A stretch of DNA of 64,000 nt from Alligator mississippiensis. Its lineage: Eukaryota > Chordata > Crocodylia > Alligatoridae. The notes beneath the pieces are model-generated. The model saw only the letters and a list, made by a program, of their open reading frames with translations, was not told where the DNA came from and made no database searches. The DNA lies in the NCBI RefSeq assembly GCF_030867095.1, contig NC_081826.1, positions 59,984,001-60,048,000 of the forward strand, in the 5' to 3' direction. Position 1 is the stretch's first letter. Every line of letters starts with the position of its first letter. The position numbers and the translations under genes were made by a program. Below are positions 43,836-54,910 of this stretch, piece by piece.

Positions 43836-44126
43836 ATACTTGCATATTCTCTGCTAAGAGATTTCATTTTTCATACATATGTTTCCAGAAACAATTTGCT
43901 GGCTATTATCCATCATACGTTCTTTAGGGGGGAGGTGTGTGTATGATCTGTGTTTTTATGCTCTGTAGGTTATTTTTATGACCTAGTTGGCTATTATAAC
44001 TTATTTTACTTCTCCATTTTTTGTTCTTTTGTTCACCTGTTCTGTAAGTGATTTTGCTATCTTCTGTAAGGACCTTGAACCTTTGTCAGGAAGGGCAGCA
44101 TATACATGAGATAAAAATACCATATA

Positions 44127-44390
44127 ATCATAGAAATTAGAGCTGAAGGGGACCTCAGGAGGTCATCTAGTCAAACCCCCTGCTCAAAGCAGGGCCATCC
44201 CCACCTAAATCATTCCAGCCAGGGCTTTTGAGCTGGACCTTAAAAACCTCCAAGGATGGAGATTCCACCACCTCTCTAGGTAGCTCGTTCTAGTGCTTCA
44301 CCACCCTCCTAGTAATAAGGTTTTTCCTAATATCCAACATAAAGTTCCCTAAAGTATAATTCTTCCTCTTTAGATTGTTACAAGTGTTTG
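44127..44390 (-). mobile_element. CR1 LINE 3' end fragment
   Basis: Minus-strand CR1 tail: 'atcatagaaattagagctga' on the left, followed by typical 3' text ('ggacctcaggaggtcatcta', 'ccatccccacctaaatcatt', 'cctagtaataaggtttttcc'). It is the same general type as the RT C-terminus plus 3' UTR of other CR1 copies. Only the last ~260 bp are present, which is a usual length for a 5'-truncated CR1. Confidence 0.88.
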
Positions 44391-45050
44391 ATATTTGAGT
44401 TGCACCGGCTAGTTTGGATTGGGCACACTGATTTCTGATCCCTGGTAAATAGGAAGAACACAATTATTAAAATCAGATTTCCAGTGTGATTTATTTTGTT
44501 TGTCAGTTCAACATTCTCTTCTAATAGGATGGCAGAAAGACTAAGGGTGCTGGTGAACGAGGCAATTCACCACCTTTTGAAGCTCTTGTTTTGCATGCTT
44601 AGACAGACATGGATAACACTACCCACAGTCTGAAATTTTATAGGCATACATGAAAGATAGAAACATTTTATAAAACAGAGACACTGATCTTTTCTGGCTT
44701 CCAGACCTGGGGCCATGCTCTCAATCTGGCCCTAAAGTCCCATACATTCCTGTATTTTATGTGTGTCTTTTCTCAATGTAATGCATGTTGCAAACATTTT
44801 AGTTCAGTAAACACATACAAACTTTTTATAATTAACCACTGCAACAAGGAATGTAGAATTTGAATCATGTGAAAAGATAACAGTTTTTTAAAGAGTCAGT
44901 AAGGGCATAATAAGCTTTAAAACTAGTGATATGGAAAATGCTAACAAGATGGCTAATTAGCCTGCCTTTATTAAGGAACAAAAGGACAGCCTATGAGATT
45001 AATAAGTTTATATATTCAGAAATGATAAAGGAGATGTTCATTAACTTAAT
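44391..45050. other. Unassigned non-coding interval
   Basis: Nothing recognised by eye. Part of it could be the older, unalignable upstream portion of the L3-like fragment that follows. Confidence 0.4.
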
Positions 45051-45054
45051 ACAT

Positions 45055-45290
45055 AATCAACCTGTGGAACTCATTGCCATGGGATATAATTGAGGTAAAG
45101 TGCTTGGTTGGCTTCCAAAAATGGAGAAAGCATTTATATAGGTAATAACCCATAGTTACATTAGCAGAGTGAAGTCACTGTAAGAGGAATATAAAGCCTC
45201 ACTATTCCAAACATACCTGGTACAACCTGATTAGTATAAGAGGAACTTTCACCTATGAGTTACTTATTCCATTGTTTTCCTTAATAGGGT
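45055..45290 (+). mobile_element. Old L3/CR1-type LINE 3' fragment
   Basis: 'cctgtggaactcattgccat' (45061-45080) followed by 'ttggttggcttccaaaaatgg', 'atttatataggtaataaccc' and 'catagttacattagcagagt' reproduces the order of blocks in the 3' end of L3-type CR1 elements. The frame is lost. Identification is by remembered pattern, so boundaries are approximate. Confidence 0.5.
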
Positions 45291-46225
45291 ACAGTCTGCT
45301 GTTTTAATTTGGCATGTGAATTCTTATCTTTCTATATGCAAGGAGACAAATGTGCTGATTTTAACTTTTTAAACTGAACAGTTCATTTAAGCTGATAATG
45401 GGAATTAAATACTTCCCTAGATAACTAATTTAAAGAGTTAATGGTCTCTTTGCTCTTCCTTTGTTCCTATGTTAAACTTTAAGACATGGAGGCCAGGTAC
45501 AGAAGTTATACTTATTAAGTAGTAAGCACACAGAAAAAGTTCTACAACCATAACTGAACAGATGGTCCGACCACATAAGAGCTCTGTAAAACTGGTAGAT
45601 CCTGCTCTAAGATAACCCTGGATGGATGTGGTATCAGACTTCAGTGCTGTAGGTTAGAGTGCCATAAATATCTGTACCAGATCCCATTGCAACTCATGGT
45701 AGGTTGTATTCTGCTGACATGCCATGAAGCATTGAGGTACTCTGCTCATCACCCCTTTCTGCCCCATGGGCCAGTGGTCTAGTCTAGGTCAGGGCTCCAG
45801 GGCTCGTCCCCTCTGCTGAAGTGCTGGGCCAGCCCCAGCCCAGGCTCTCAGTGACCCAAGGCAGCAAGGCCCCTGTTGCCAAGCCTCACCCCGCCCCTTC
45901 CCTCCAGCCAGTTATGAGTCATTGTCTGGTACTGTTGCTCAGTGTGTGGATTCCATCTACCCCATCTGGGCATTTGTAAAGATTGCTGCTTTTGATTAAG
46001 TGCTGTGCTGATTGCTGGATACCACAATGACATAGGGGGCTGTCCAAGATGTTCATCTTTATACAGTGCTGTTTTGCAGCATCCATATCCAGATCTCAGG
46101 CTGTTCAGCTTGACTCATGCTTTTCTGTCAAGGTCATGCCCAATGGGGGACTTGTTTCGTATTGGTATAAAACACTGCAGGAATAGATTTCAGACTAGAT
46201 TACTATGAATGATCATTTAATTTCC
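45291..46225. other. Unassigned non-coding interval
   Basis: No gene recognised. The small frames at 45848-46033 (minus) and 46005-46208 (plus) have no domain. Confidence 0.4.
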
Positions 46226-46229
46226 ATTC

Positions 46230-46790
46230 ACTCCAGCCCTTACCTAAATTTAATATAACACACAAGGCCATAGTACCTGGCCTACTGGGCTCTCCATAGG
46301 CCCAGAAACCTGGCAGCAGGGGAGTGGTTAGGGCCTGTCTTCTTATGTCACTTTTTCTAATGTCTGAGAGTACAGAGAATATATCTGTGTATGGGTAAGT
46401 TGTGCAGCCTGCTATGAGTCTCTGTGCCTTGTTAAGTACAGTGTGGAGTTTTTTTAGTATGACAACTTCTAGGCCATAAAGGAGCACAGTAATCTCCTGG
46501 GGCATATACCATTGCAAGTACAGCAGTTCTGTGCACTTTGAAGTTGGCATCCCATGTCCTGCTGGCTAAATGTCTTAAGGCAGAAACCCACACAAAGACT
46601 TTATTGCTGACCTTCTGAATGTGAATGGTGTAATGTGACTCCTTGGTAAGTTCGGGTATACTCATGGGGAAGGCTGTGGTTGCCTACTTTGATATTCAGT
46701 GTGCTCTTGGCTTGACAGTTGTCCATGTGGAAGACTGATGATACTGATTTATTGATGCTTCTCAAAAAATGCCCTCTGTCTCCCTCCATC
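46230..46790 (-). pseudogene. Relic of a non-CR1 LINE reverse transcriptase C-terminus
   Basis: Read on the minus strand in three frames, collinear blocks match the post-catalytic part of a widespread LINE RT type (I/Jockey/Vingi-like). They are FHMDNCQAKSTLNIKVGN and YTRTYQGVTL (46601-46789), then KVSNKVFVWVSALRHLASRTWD and HRTAVLAMVYAPGDYCAPLW (46480-46605), then LNKAQRLIAGC and DIRKSDIRRQAL (46320-46440). The hallmark is the phrase 'A.Y.PG/AEYCAP.W.RS' with the following 'R.I.G' and 'I.P...RRQ' blocks. Its frameshifts and short length make it an old fragment. It is clearly distinct from the CR1 and Tx1-like elements of the window. The exact clade needs alignment. Confidence 0.6.
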
Positions 46791-48145
46791 CCCCACCCTC
46801 CAGCCCTGTACCACTGGACTAGAATGCAGGTGAGGCACTAGGCTCAGCCCCCCTACTGTTGTTGGCGGCTTATCAGTCTGTCTTACATTGAGTGGGGTCA
46901 TAAATGTGGGGAATTGACAATTGACTGCCCCATCTCTCAAGATTGTGTTGCTTTTATTAGAGAGGCCAGCATGTTTACCAGAATCCACCTGACACAACCC
47001 CATACAAGCAGACCTTGATATACACTGAAAGCTTTTTCTGAGCCCCACAGCCAAGGCATAACCAACAAGCAAAACTGCATTTTCATTGGTGATCCTCTGG
47101 GCGTTGTTCGACAGAGCAGTTACAAATGAGCACCACTGCAGATAAGATGTAGTGAGAAATGGGAATTCTCCATAGCAACCCCTCTCCCCCTCTCCTCCCA
47201 GAGAACTGGAGAAGGCTCAACGAGCCTGAAATGCTGGGTCCAGGATGGTCATCTGGACACCTGCAAAGCACCAGAAACATGTGCATAGATGGTGCCAGTG
47301 ACATGAGGACCAAATGGGACCTTCAAGATGAGGGGTTAGAATGGACCTGTGGTGCTGCGACACTTCAGTGAGCTGCCTAGGCCCAGGAATGCACTATGAA
47401 AGTGCAAGAATGAGGAATAAAGATGGCCAGCACCTCTGAGGAAGGCCGCAAGTGCTGCTATGGAGTTGAGAGACTCACAGTGCCAGGATAAGGAGTTTAT
47501 GCACAGGGTCAAAGACCACTTAGGATCCAACTATGACATTTCTGAGTGGCGTCAGTGCCACTCATGGGGAGACCATTGCCCTCATGGGCTGGAGTGGTGT
47601 GACATGCTGCTGCCCCTTCTCCTCCACCCAGCATGGAAAGCCTTGGGGTGACATGCCTGATAATGTCATGGTAGAGGGCCCTGAATGGCAGTTGTGGGGG
47701 AATGCTCCACATGACACACTGATTAGGAGAGGCTGGTGGGTGGGAGAGCCCTGAATCAGGCAATATGGTGCATGGAAGCTGCTGACCCATAGTCCAAGGA
47801 GCCAGGAAGGCATCTAGTGGGGCCCACTCTGGGGACTGGCACTGGGGGAGAGAAGGGGAAGTTTGCCTAATACCTGCTGCCAGGGCTGGCACTGACTGAG
47901 CCTGCCTCTCAGGGCCAACTTACTACCCTCAGTCACTGGTGGTTCCCAGTGTAGGTGCAGGGCCCCAAAGAGGTTCCAGGCCAGTCCTGGAAGGGTGCAG
48001 GAGTGCTCAGAATGGAGTGGGGGGGGGGGCAATGGGGGAGGCAGCACACCAGCTTTCCAGGCTAGGCCACTCCAGGCCCAGGTCCCACTGTGGGGAAGTG
48101 GTGCAACCTTTGCAAGGATAGGCAGCCCCCTGGGCTCAGGTCCAT
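46791..48145. other. Unassigned interval, GC-moderate, many chance frames
   Basis: Numerous overlapping frames (60-127 codons) on both strands shadow one another, and none has a recognisable domain. A G run lies at about 48019-48028. The left part might be upstream sequence of the LINE relic at 46.2-46.8 kb, but no motif supports that. Confidence 0.4.
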
Positions 48146-48146
48146 G

Positions 48147-48478
48147 TTCTGGAGCTGGCAACATTACACAGCTTTTCTTTGTTATGCACATGAAAAGTTT
48201 GGCAGCTGCAACATTTAATTAAACTGAGGAGCAGCAGTTTCTCATGCAGCATTCCTCCTGACATGCCAAGGTTTCATGTTTGTTGAGTCCCCCACAGCTG
48301 CCCACTTCCCCTTCCCCCTCAATGGCATAACCACCTGGTGCAGCCAGTGTCTTTCCCTACTCTCTCAGTGTTTACTGAGAAGAAGGTTCCAAGTTCTGAA
48401 GCAGGCAACATTGCACAATTTTTGTTTAATAAACACACTAAAAGTTTGGCAGCTTCAACATTTGATTAAAATGAAGAA
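48147..48478. repeat. Pair of ~85-bp direct repeats, 247 bp apart
   Basis: 48147-48232 and 48394-48478 share 'ggcaacatt.cacag/aattttt' and 'aaaagtttggcagc' followed by 'caacattt.attaaa.tgaaga/gga', with about 80% identity by eye. The intervening 160 bp are not obviously repeated. This may be a tandem duplication within an unknown element or two insertions of one short repeat. Confidence 0.65.
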
Positions 48479-49480
48479 TGTCTTTTCCTTGTACCACATC
48501 CCCCTGCAGCTCTGGTGTGTGCCCCTGGGTGGGGTTGGGAAGGGAGAGGGGAAGGGGGACAGTGTGGGTTGTGGGCAAGAGTGTCTGGGATGCAGGGCCA
48601 GAGGAGCCCAGAGATGGAAACCCATGGCCTGGTGCTGGGGTGGGAGAACTTGAAGAACTCTGGCCCTACTCATCCAGGGAGGGCTCCCAGTCTACACCGG
48701 TGAGGAGCTGGTCAGCCAGGGCTTCACAGATCTGGACAGCCTGCTGCTGTGCAGGACCGGGGCCACCAATATTGGCAGTGGGGTGGAATGCAGGGTTTTG
48801 GGACATGCACACACAACGTAATCATCTGGGAGACATGCACGCACGCACACCCAAGATGTCTGAGATCACATACACAGACACACTTGACGGGTACAGGGTA
48901 TGTTGGGTAGGCCTGTGCGGACGGCCATCTGATGACTTGTGGTTATGAGGACACAGTCCTGATGTTCCTGCCAGCCAGTTGGGGGTGGGTTGGCCATTTG
49001 GCTCTGATTATGAGTGTCTAGGGAGCCTACAGAGCACACTGGGAGGTGTGTGAGAGCTCCCTCTCTTACCGCTGGATGTGGGCCATGCAGGCAGGCTCCA
49101 AGCCCTGTCCCTGCCTCCTACACAAGGAATAACATGTGTTCTGTTTCCTCCTGACCTAACCTGGAGTGCTTAGAATAAAGCACAGAAGTTTTGTGTTTCC
49201 ATCATGGGCTTCTTGAATGGCTGTACTTAGCCTGAAACTAAACGCTGCTGAAGTGTGATTTCTACAGTGATAGCAGTGATAGAAATGCCAGTTTGTTAAA
49301 TGCCTTTATGATTTTGTGCAAACAGCTTTTCTTAAAGGACTATCAGACACAGCATATTGTAGAATTCTATACCACTATTTATTTTTCACATTTATTTTCT
49401 AACCTGCTCTTTGAAATGATAAAGCTGGATATTAGAAACTAGGAGTTTGGAAGTGATACAATTGGGGAGTTTATGTTCTT
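48479..49480. other. Unassigned non-coding interval
   Basis: No gene recognised. The 156-codon frame at 48478-48948 is GC-rich with an opposite-strand shadow and no domain. A short CA/CG-rich tract ('gcacgcacgcacac') lies near 48837. Confidence 0.4.
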
Positions 49481-49484
49481 CATA

Positions 49485-50949
49485 AATTCATAGATTGTAA
49501 GGCTAGAAAGGACCTCAGAAAATCTTCGGGTCCAGCCCTCTGCACCAAACAGGAAAGATAACTTGGGGTCAGGTGACCCCAGCAAGATGACTGTCAAGTC
49601 TCCTCTTGAAGATTTCCAGGGTAGGTGATTGCACGACCTCTGGAGGGAACTTATTCCACAGTCTGGACACCCTGACTGCGAAGAAGTATTTCCTAATGTT
49701 GAGCCTGAATCAATCTTCCAGGAGTTTGTGGCCATTACTCCTGGTTTTCCCTTTGGGTGCCTTGGGGAACAGTTGCTCACTGAGCCCTTGATGTATTCCC
49801 CTAGTGTAGCGGTAAGCTGCTACCAGGTCACCTCTCAGCCTTCTTTTCTTCACGCTGAAGAGTCCCAGATCCCTCAGCCTTTTCTCATATGGCTTTTAAG
49901 ACTGATCATATGGGTGGCTCTTCTTTGGACTCTCTCAAGCTTGTCCATCTCCTTGTTAAAGTGCGGTGCCTAGAACTGGACACAGTACTCCAGCTGCAGT
50001 CTTACCAGTACTAAGTAGAGCAAAGAATCATCTCCTTGGTTTTGCTGGAGATGCATCAATTGATGCATGCCAGAGTATTATTTGCCCTACTGGCTACAGC
50101 ATCGCACTGCCAGCTCATATTCATACTGTGAGCTATTATCAACCCCAGGTCCCTTTCATTTGTGGTGCTAGTCAGTTTGGTGCTGCCAAGCCTGTAGGTG
50201 TGTTGGGGGTTGCTTGTCCCGAGGTGGAGCACTTTACATTTCTCGATGTTGAACTTGATCAGATTCCGGACTGCCCAGCTTGCTAGCCTGTCTAGGTCTG
50301 CTTGTATCTGCAGCCTATCTTCAAGCATGACCATGTTCCCCCATAACTTGGTGTCATCTGTGAACTTGGCCAAATCATTAATAAAGATGTTAAAAAGTAC
50401 GGAACCAAACACTGACCCCTGCAGGACACCGCTGCCCACTTCTCATCAGGATGACAGATCTGTTCGCTATGACTCTCTGGGTTCTATCCTGCAGCCAGTT
50501 TCTTACCCAACCAACTGTCTTGGAGTTAAGCCCACACTAGATCAAAGGCCTTTTGGAAGTCAAGGTATACAATGTCAACCTGTTCTCTTGTGTCCAGGTG
50601 GTTAGTTATATGGTCATAGAAGGGCATGAGGTTGTTAAGGCAAGACCTGCCCATGATGAAGCCATGCTGGCTGTCATTCAGAATCTTACCTTCTGCAAGC
50701 TTATCACAGATAGATAAACTCCTTGATGAGCTTTTCTAGGATATTCCCTAGGATGGAACTTAGACTGATTCTGACCCGGGTCCTCCCTCCTGCCCTTCTT
50801 GTGGATGGGCACAACATTGGCCCTCTTCCAGTCCTCAGGGACTTCTCCAGAGTGCCACAAAGAGTTTTGCCAGGAGCTTTGCAATGACTTCAGCCAGCTC
50901 CTTCAGCACTCTTGGGTGAAGATCATCTGGTCCCACTGACTTGTATATG
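49485..50949 (-). mobile_element. CR1 LINE, main part (interrupted by a hAT element)
   Basis: The CR1 tail is at the left ('attcatagattgtaaggcta', 49487-49506). The minus strand then encodes the RT C-terminus, C motif FTDD (DLAKFTDDTKLWG, about 50344-50382), B motif region GVLQGSVFGSVLFNIFINDL, and fingers text (EVPEDWKRANVVPIHKKGRREDPG, 50766-50838). At 50949 the match is cut by an inserted hAT element and resumes at 51935 with 'tgtatacatctaatttt', matching the same CR1 position as in the copy at 40.92 kb ('atatacatctaatttc'). The ORF is broken by frameshifts. Confidence 0.9.
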
Positions 50950-51934
50950 AAGGGCTGTCCCTACAGGGGGAAGGGGTGATTGCTTCAGGCCCTGTGCTTT
51001 GGGGGGCCTTGCGGACAGTGCCTTACAGGCTCCACTGCAGACGCCATGCACTGTTGCTGTGGAGTGCTGCCAACTCCACCCCCCCCCCCAACAGAGGGCA
51101 GCAGCAGGCCTAGCCTTAGGCCATGTGCAGGCTGCTGCAGTGGGGGGGGGGGGGGAGGGGCAGGATACTCAGCTACCCTACTCTCACAGCCAGCACTGCA
51201 GCTGGCCCAGCCACACACAGGCAGGTAAATTTATTTTAATCTTCTTTATCACCCTGGGGGTGGGGTGCAGATTGAGACCCCCCACAGTGCAGGGGAGAGT
51301 GGGGTAGGGGAAGGCTGAATCATTCACCCCCACCCTTGCCCCTTCCCTGCTGCACAATGGGGATTGTCCCCTGAACCGGCCCACCTGGGGCCCCATTCAC
51401 CATGACTGGTAAATTCCATCCCCCTCCTGGCTCCCCCACAATGTGCCCCCGGGCAAGCTGCCAGGCTGTAGTTGTCCCTCAACTGGCCCAGCCAGGGCCC
51501 CAGTCACTGGGGTGCCCGCCATTTTTGAAGCAGTGGCAGCAGGGAGGGGCAGAGGCAAGGAGCTCTCTGGCTCGGTGGTGCAGCTGAGGCTAGCTCCACT
51601 TTGGCCTCCAGCTCTAGGTCCCCCCCAGGCTGCAGGGGCCAGGAGCCAGCTGGGGCTGGGGCTGGGGCTGGGACTGGTGTGGCTGGAGCCGGGAAGCAGC
51701 TGGGGCTAGGAGACAGCTAGGACTGGCACAGTGCTGAGATGCTGCCTCCCCGCATGGCCCTTTCCCCTCCCCCCACAGACTTTTCCATGGGGGAGAAGGG
51801 GTCATGTGTGCATGCACATGTTCAGTCCCCCCCATTTTTTCCCCTCTTTTTCTGCCTATGCTGCTTGCCACCCATCCCAGGTCCCACACAGGCTGACATG
51901 CTCTGGGCCCCACACCCCCCTAGGGATGGCTCTG
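50950..51934. mobile_element. hAT-type element inserted in a CR1
   Basis: The termini 'agggctgtccctac' (50951 on) and, inverted, 'agagccatccctag' (ending 51933) match at 10 of 14 positions. The flanks tgtatatg (50942-50949) and tgtataca (51935-51942) agree at 6 of 8 bases, consistent with an aged 8-bp TSD. The CR1 text on the two sides joins up when the element is removed, which confirms the boundaries independently. The interior is GC-rich with G and C runs and 'ggggctggggctgg' repeats near 51650. Frames of 80-140 codons are compositional. Confidence 0.85.
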
Positions 51935-51990
51935 TGTATACATCTAATTTTATTAATTGGTCAGGTCCTATTTTACCTATTAGTTGTCTA
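51935..51990 (-). mobile_element. CR1 LINE, resumed part right of the hAT insertion
   Basis: 'tacatctaattttattaatt' continues the minus-strand CR1 cut at 50949 (compare 'tacatctaatttctttaatg' in the copy at 40926). The match fades by about 51990, where the next inverted-repeat element starts. Confidence 0.75.
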
Positions 51991-53236
51991 TAGGCACATC
52001 TACACAAGATTCTTTGAGTGCAGTAGACTAATTTTCCTGAGCATTAGGTCAGTGAGCAAAACCTGCACTAATGCATCAATACACAGTAGAATTAATCTCC
52101 TGCTCATTTTTACCAAAATAGTGTGCTCTGGCACTAAAGCACAGTAGAGCCAATGTATGGTGCATGTAAGTGGTTGGTGACATGCCTCCTGGAGTTGAGC
52201 TGTCTCTTTGCTGGAATTGTAGTGTTCTGTCCTTCAAAAATCTCCTGCCACACTTTGATGTTAGTAAGAGAGAAGTACCAAACACTTTGGGAGACAAAAG
52301 AATCAGTTAAAGGCTCAGGAGGTTGACTTATCTTCATAGGGCTCCACCATCCCCATCCCCTGCCCTAACCACACCAGATGTTCCAGGCCTGCCGTCATTT
52401 GCCTTCTGGACTGAGGGTCCGATCCTAGTCTTATGGGCTCCTTTGTTGAGGAGTCCTTTTTTAGTTTGGCCGCTTGCCCCATTCTTTCCTGCATGAGTGT
52501 CAAGACATCCTCTTCTTTATTCTAATCCTGCCCTTACCTTCAGGGTTGGGATGGATTTACCTCTCCTTGAGGTGTAATCTCATCCATGTCCCTTTTCTCT
52601 TCTAGGATGCTGAAGCGGTTATCTCCACCCCTTGGGACTGGACTCCCCAATAGAGCAGTCTCCTCCATCTCTTTGTTGGCTCTCTCCAGGTAAGTCTTGG
52701 GTACCGGGGCTTTCCTCTAAGCCCCGGGGTCAGTTTCTTCTCCCATCATCTCTTGACATCCTCTCTATCTTCACTCTGCTCCCCATCTCTCCGAACTGAC
52801 CTTGGATGCTCCCTTGGCATCCCTTTACATTCCCTTTCTTCCCTGCTCTGTCCCGTATGGCAGCGTATGATTCACTGCTCTTTGACCCAGCTGTTCTTCC
52901 TTTTCTTTTTCAGTGTGGCTTCTTTCTTTTTCTGCTGCTGCACCACTCTCCCTGTCCTGGGCTTGAACTCTGGCAGCTGGGCTTGCCATAGCAGCCTTTG
53001 AACTGCTGCAGTTCCAGCTATTTTCCTTAATTAGTTGGGGCATGGTGTTTTTCCCGCTTTGGCTCGGCATGGTTTCTTTGGTGTCTCCAGTTTCTTTTCT
53101 TTGTATTCTTCACATACCTGTCGCAGGGTGTTTCAGCCTGGGTGTTTCAGTGCATTAAAGTAGTACCTATAATTACAGGTACTAAACTTAATGCGCTGTA
53201 ATTATGGCACGTTAATGAATGTGTAGATGTGCCCTA
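51991..53236. mobile_element. Large inverted-repeat element with 'gggcacatctacac' ends
   Basis: The left end 'taggcacatctacac' (51991-52005) and the inverted right end 'gtgtagatgtgcccta' (53221-53236) match apart from one missing G. Both lie at TA, which could be a TA target duplication. The right subterminal part has a palindrome (53152-53196: 'gcattaaagtagtacct' against 'aggtactaaacttaatgc'). The interior shows no transposase, so it is non-autonomous or a composite. It is related by its ends and palindromes to the family C MITEs. Confidence 0.6.
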
Positions 53237-53804
53237 TGTAGTCCTGAGGGAGTTAAGGCCATGTCTACATGGTAAGGTTATTTCCCAGAGGGCTCAGAAA
53301 CTCAAGTAGAGTGGAATAATATTGGTCTTAGAGACTCAGAATATGTTTACACTGATTTTAGGCTGTTTGCAAGGGTGATACTGAAAAATCATCCCAGGAC
53401 TGGTGGCCTAGGAGCCAGTGTGTTTCTGGGTTTGGAGCATATGGAGTGGAAATATGTAGGTGAAATTTATTTTTTTCAGATGTCAGTCTCAAGAGCCAGC
53501 ATGGACCTACCCTAAGATGCCCAAGTGTCACCTATATACTAATAAGTGGAATAGGATCTGGCCCATGGTGTTGTAAATTTCTTACAAGCATAGGAAAAAG
53601 CCAAATAGGAACCATGGTGTGCCAATAAAAATGAAGCTAAGAATTCAGCTGATTGCTATTAGTGAGAACTACTCTCATTAAAGCTGTAACATGCTGAATA
53701 ATTCAAAAGTGCGATAAAATTAACATGGACTGATTATGATTTAGTTGTATTTAAGAACAAAAAATCCAGTGGCAGCTATCTATGTACTGTAATCAAATAA
53801 TGGG
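53237..53804. other. Unassigned non-coding interval
   Basis: No gene recognised. 'ggccatgtctacatggtaag' (53258-53277) resembles a transposon terminus of the 'cacatctacac' type, but no partner was found. Confidence 0.4.
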
Positions 53805-54818
53805 TAGGGTTACCATAAATCTGGGTTTTCACAGACATGTCAACTTTTTGGGTCCTCCCATCTGTGCTTGGGCAGTTTTTTTAAAGATGAGCAGATGTCT
53901 GGGATTTTGCTCTACCTTTGCTTTCTCAGCACTTCCTGGCTTGCCCTACCAAGGAGCTGCTTGGGGCTGAAGGGAGCAGGTGGTGGTGGTGGGAACGGCG
54001 TTGGTGGGGGGGTTAGGAGGCTGTGGGACAGAAGGGACACAGGCAGGGCTGGTGGGGGCTGCAGGTCAGAAGTGAGGAGCATGGGAAGGGGCTTTGGGTT
54101 GGGAGTGAGGAGCACTGGCAGGGCTGTGGGGGGGCAGGGGGCTGCAGTTTGGGAGTGAAGCACACCAGCAGGGCTGGGGGAGGTAAGGGGTAGGGGCCAT
54201 GGGTCTGGAGTGAGGGGCACTGGCAGAGCTGGGGGGGCAGGGGGCTGCAGGTCAGAAGTAATGGGCACTGGCAGGATGGGGAGGGGCAGTGGGCTGTGGG
54301 TTGGGAGTGAGGGGCAACAGCAGGGCTGGAGGAGAGTGGGGGCTGTGGGTCAGGAGTGAGGGGCACTGGCATGGCTGGCTGGTTAAGGGGCTGTGGGTTG
54401 GAAGTGAGGAACATCAGCAGGACTGTGGAGGCACGGGCTGTGGGTTCAGATTGAGGGGTACCAGCAGGGCTGGGAGGGCTGTGGCTTGGCAGAGCCGGGT
54501 GGAGTGGCCATGGTGACTGCACCACTGCTGCCAGCTTAGCATCCAGCCACTTGCTACCCCCACAACCACCGCCGATGGTGATGGCAGCTTCTAAGCGTCC
54601 GGGGTGCGCAGGATCAGGGCGGGGGTGGGGGCGGGGTCCCGCATAGGCTTATTTGCTCTGGGCCCTGCACCCTTCTCGGGTTGGCTCTGGGATCAGGAGT
54701 GAGGGGCAGCAGCAGGGCTGGGAAGGGCTATGGCTTGGGAGTGAGGGGCAGGGCACGGGCATACACCCTGCCCCCCCACAGGTGTCCTTTTTTTGAAACT
54801 GGAAATATGGTAACTCTA
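53805..54818. mobile_element. hAT-type element, 1,014 bp, carrying a minisatellite
   Basis: The terminus 'tagggttaccataaat' (53805-53820) pairs with inverted 'atatggtaactcta' (54805-54818). The flanks ataatggg (53797-53804) and gtaatgtg (54819-54826) agree at 6 of 8 bases, consistent with an aged 8-bp TSD. The interior is mainly a GC-rich tandem array. Proline-rich frames on the minus strand (to 170 codons, 54013-54525) and their plus-strand shadows come from that array and are not genes. Confidence 0.8.
53975..54510. repeat. GC-rich minisatellite in the hAT element
   Basis: About nine to ten imperfect units of roughly 45-65 bp, each with 'gggctgtgggt', 'ggagtgaggggca' and 'ctggcagggctgggg'. 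Further single units lie at about 54692-54750. Confidence 0.85.
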
Positions 54819-54910
54819 GTAATGTGTACTTAATGTAAATATTGGTGTATAATAACACTTGGTACCATCCTGCAGTCTTGAAGGCAGCAAAATTCTCCGT
54901 GAAATAGGTG

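Noticed and set aside
46791..49000. Possible Harbinger or other DNA-transposon genes in the GC-moderate interval
   Set aside because: I looked for Myb-like and DDE blocks in all frames and found none that could be defended.
54013..54525. 170-codon proline-rich open frame on the minus strand
   Set aside because: It lies wholly in the GC-rich minisatellite of a hAT element, has shadows in other frames, and repeats with the array unit. It is compositional, not a gene.
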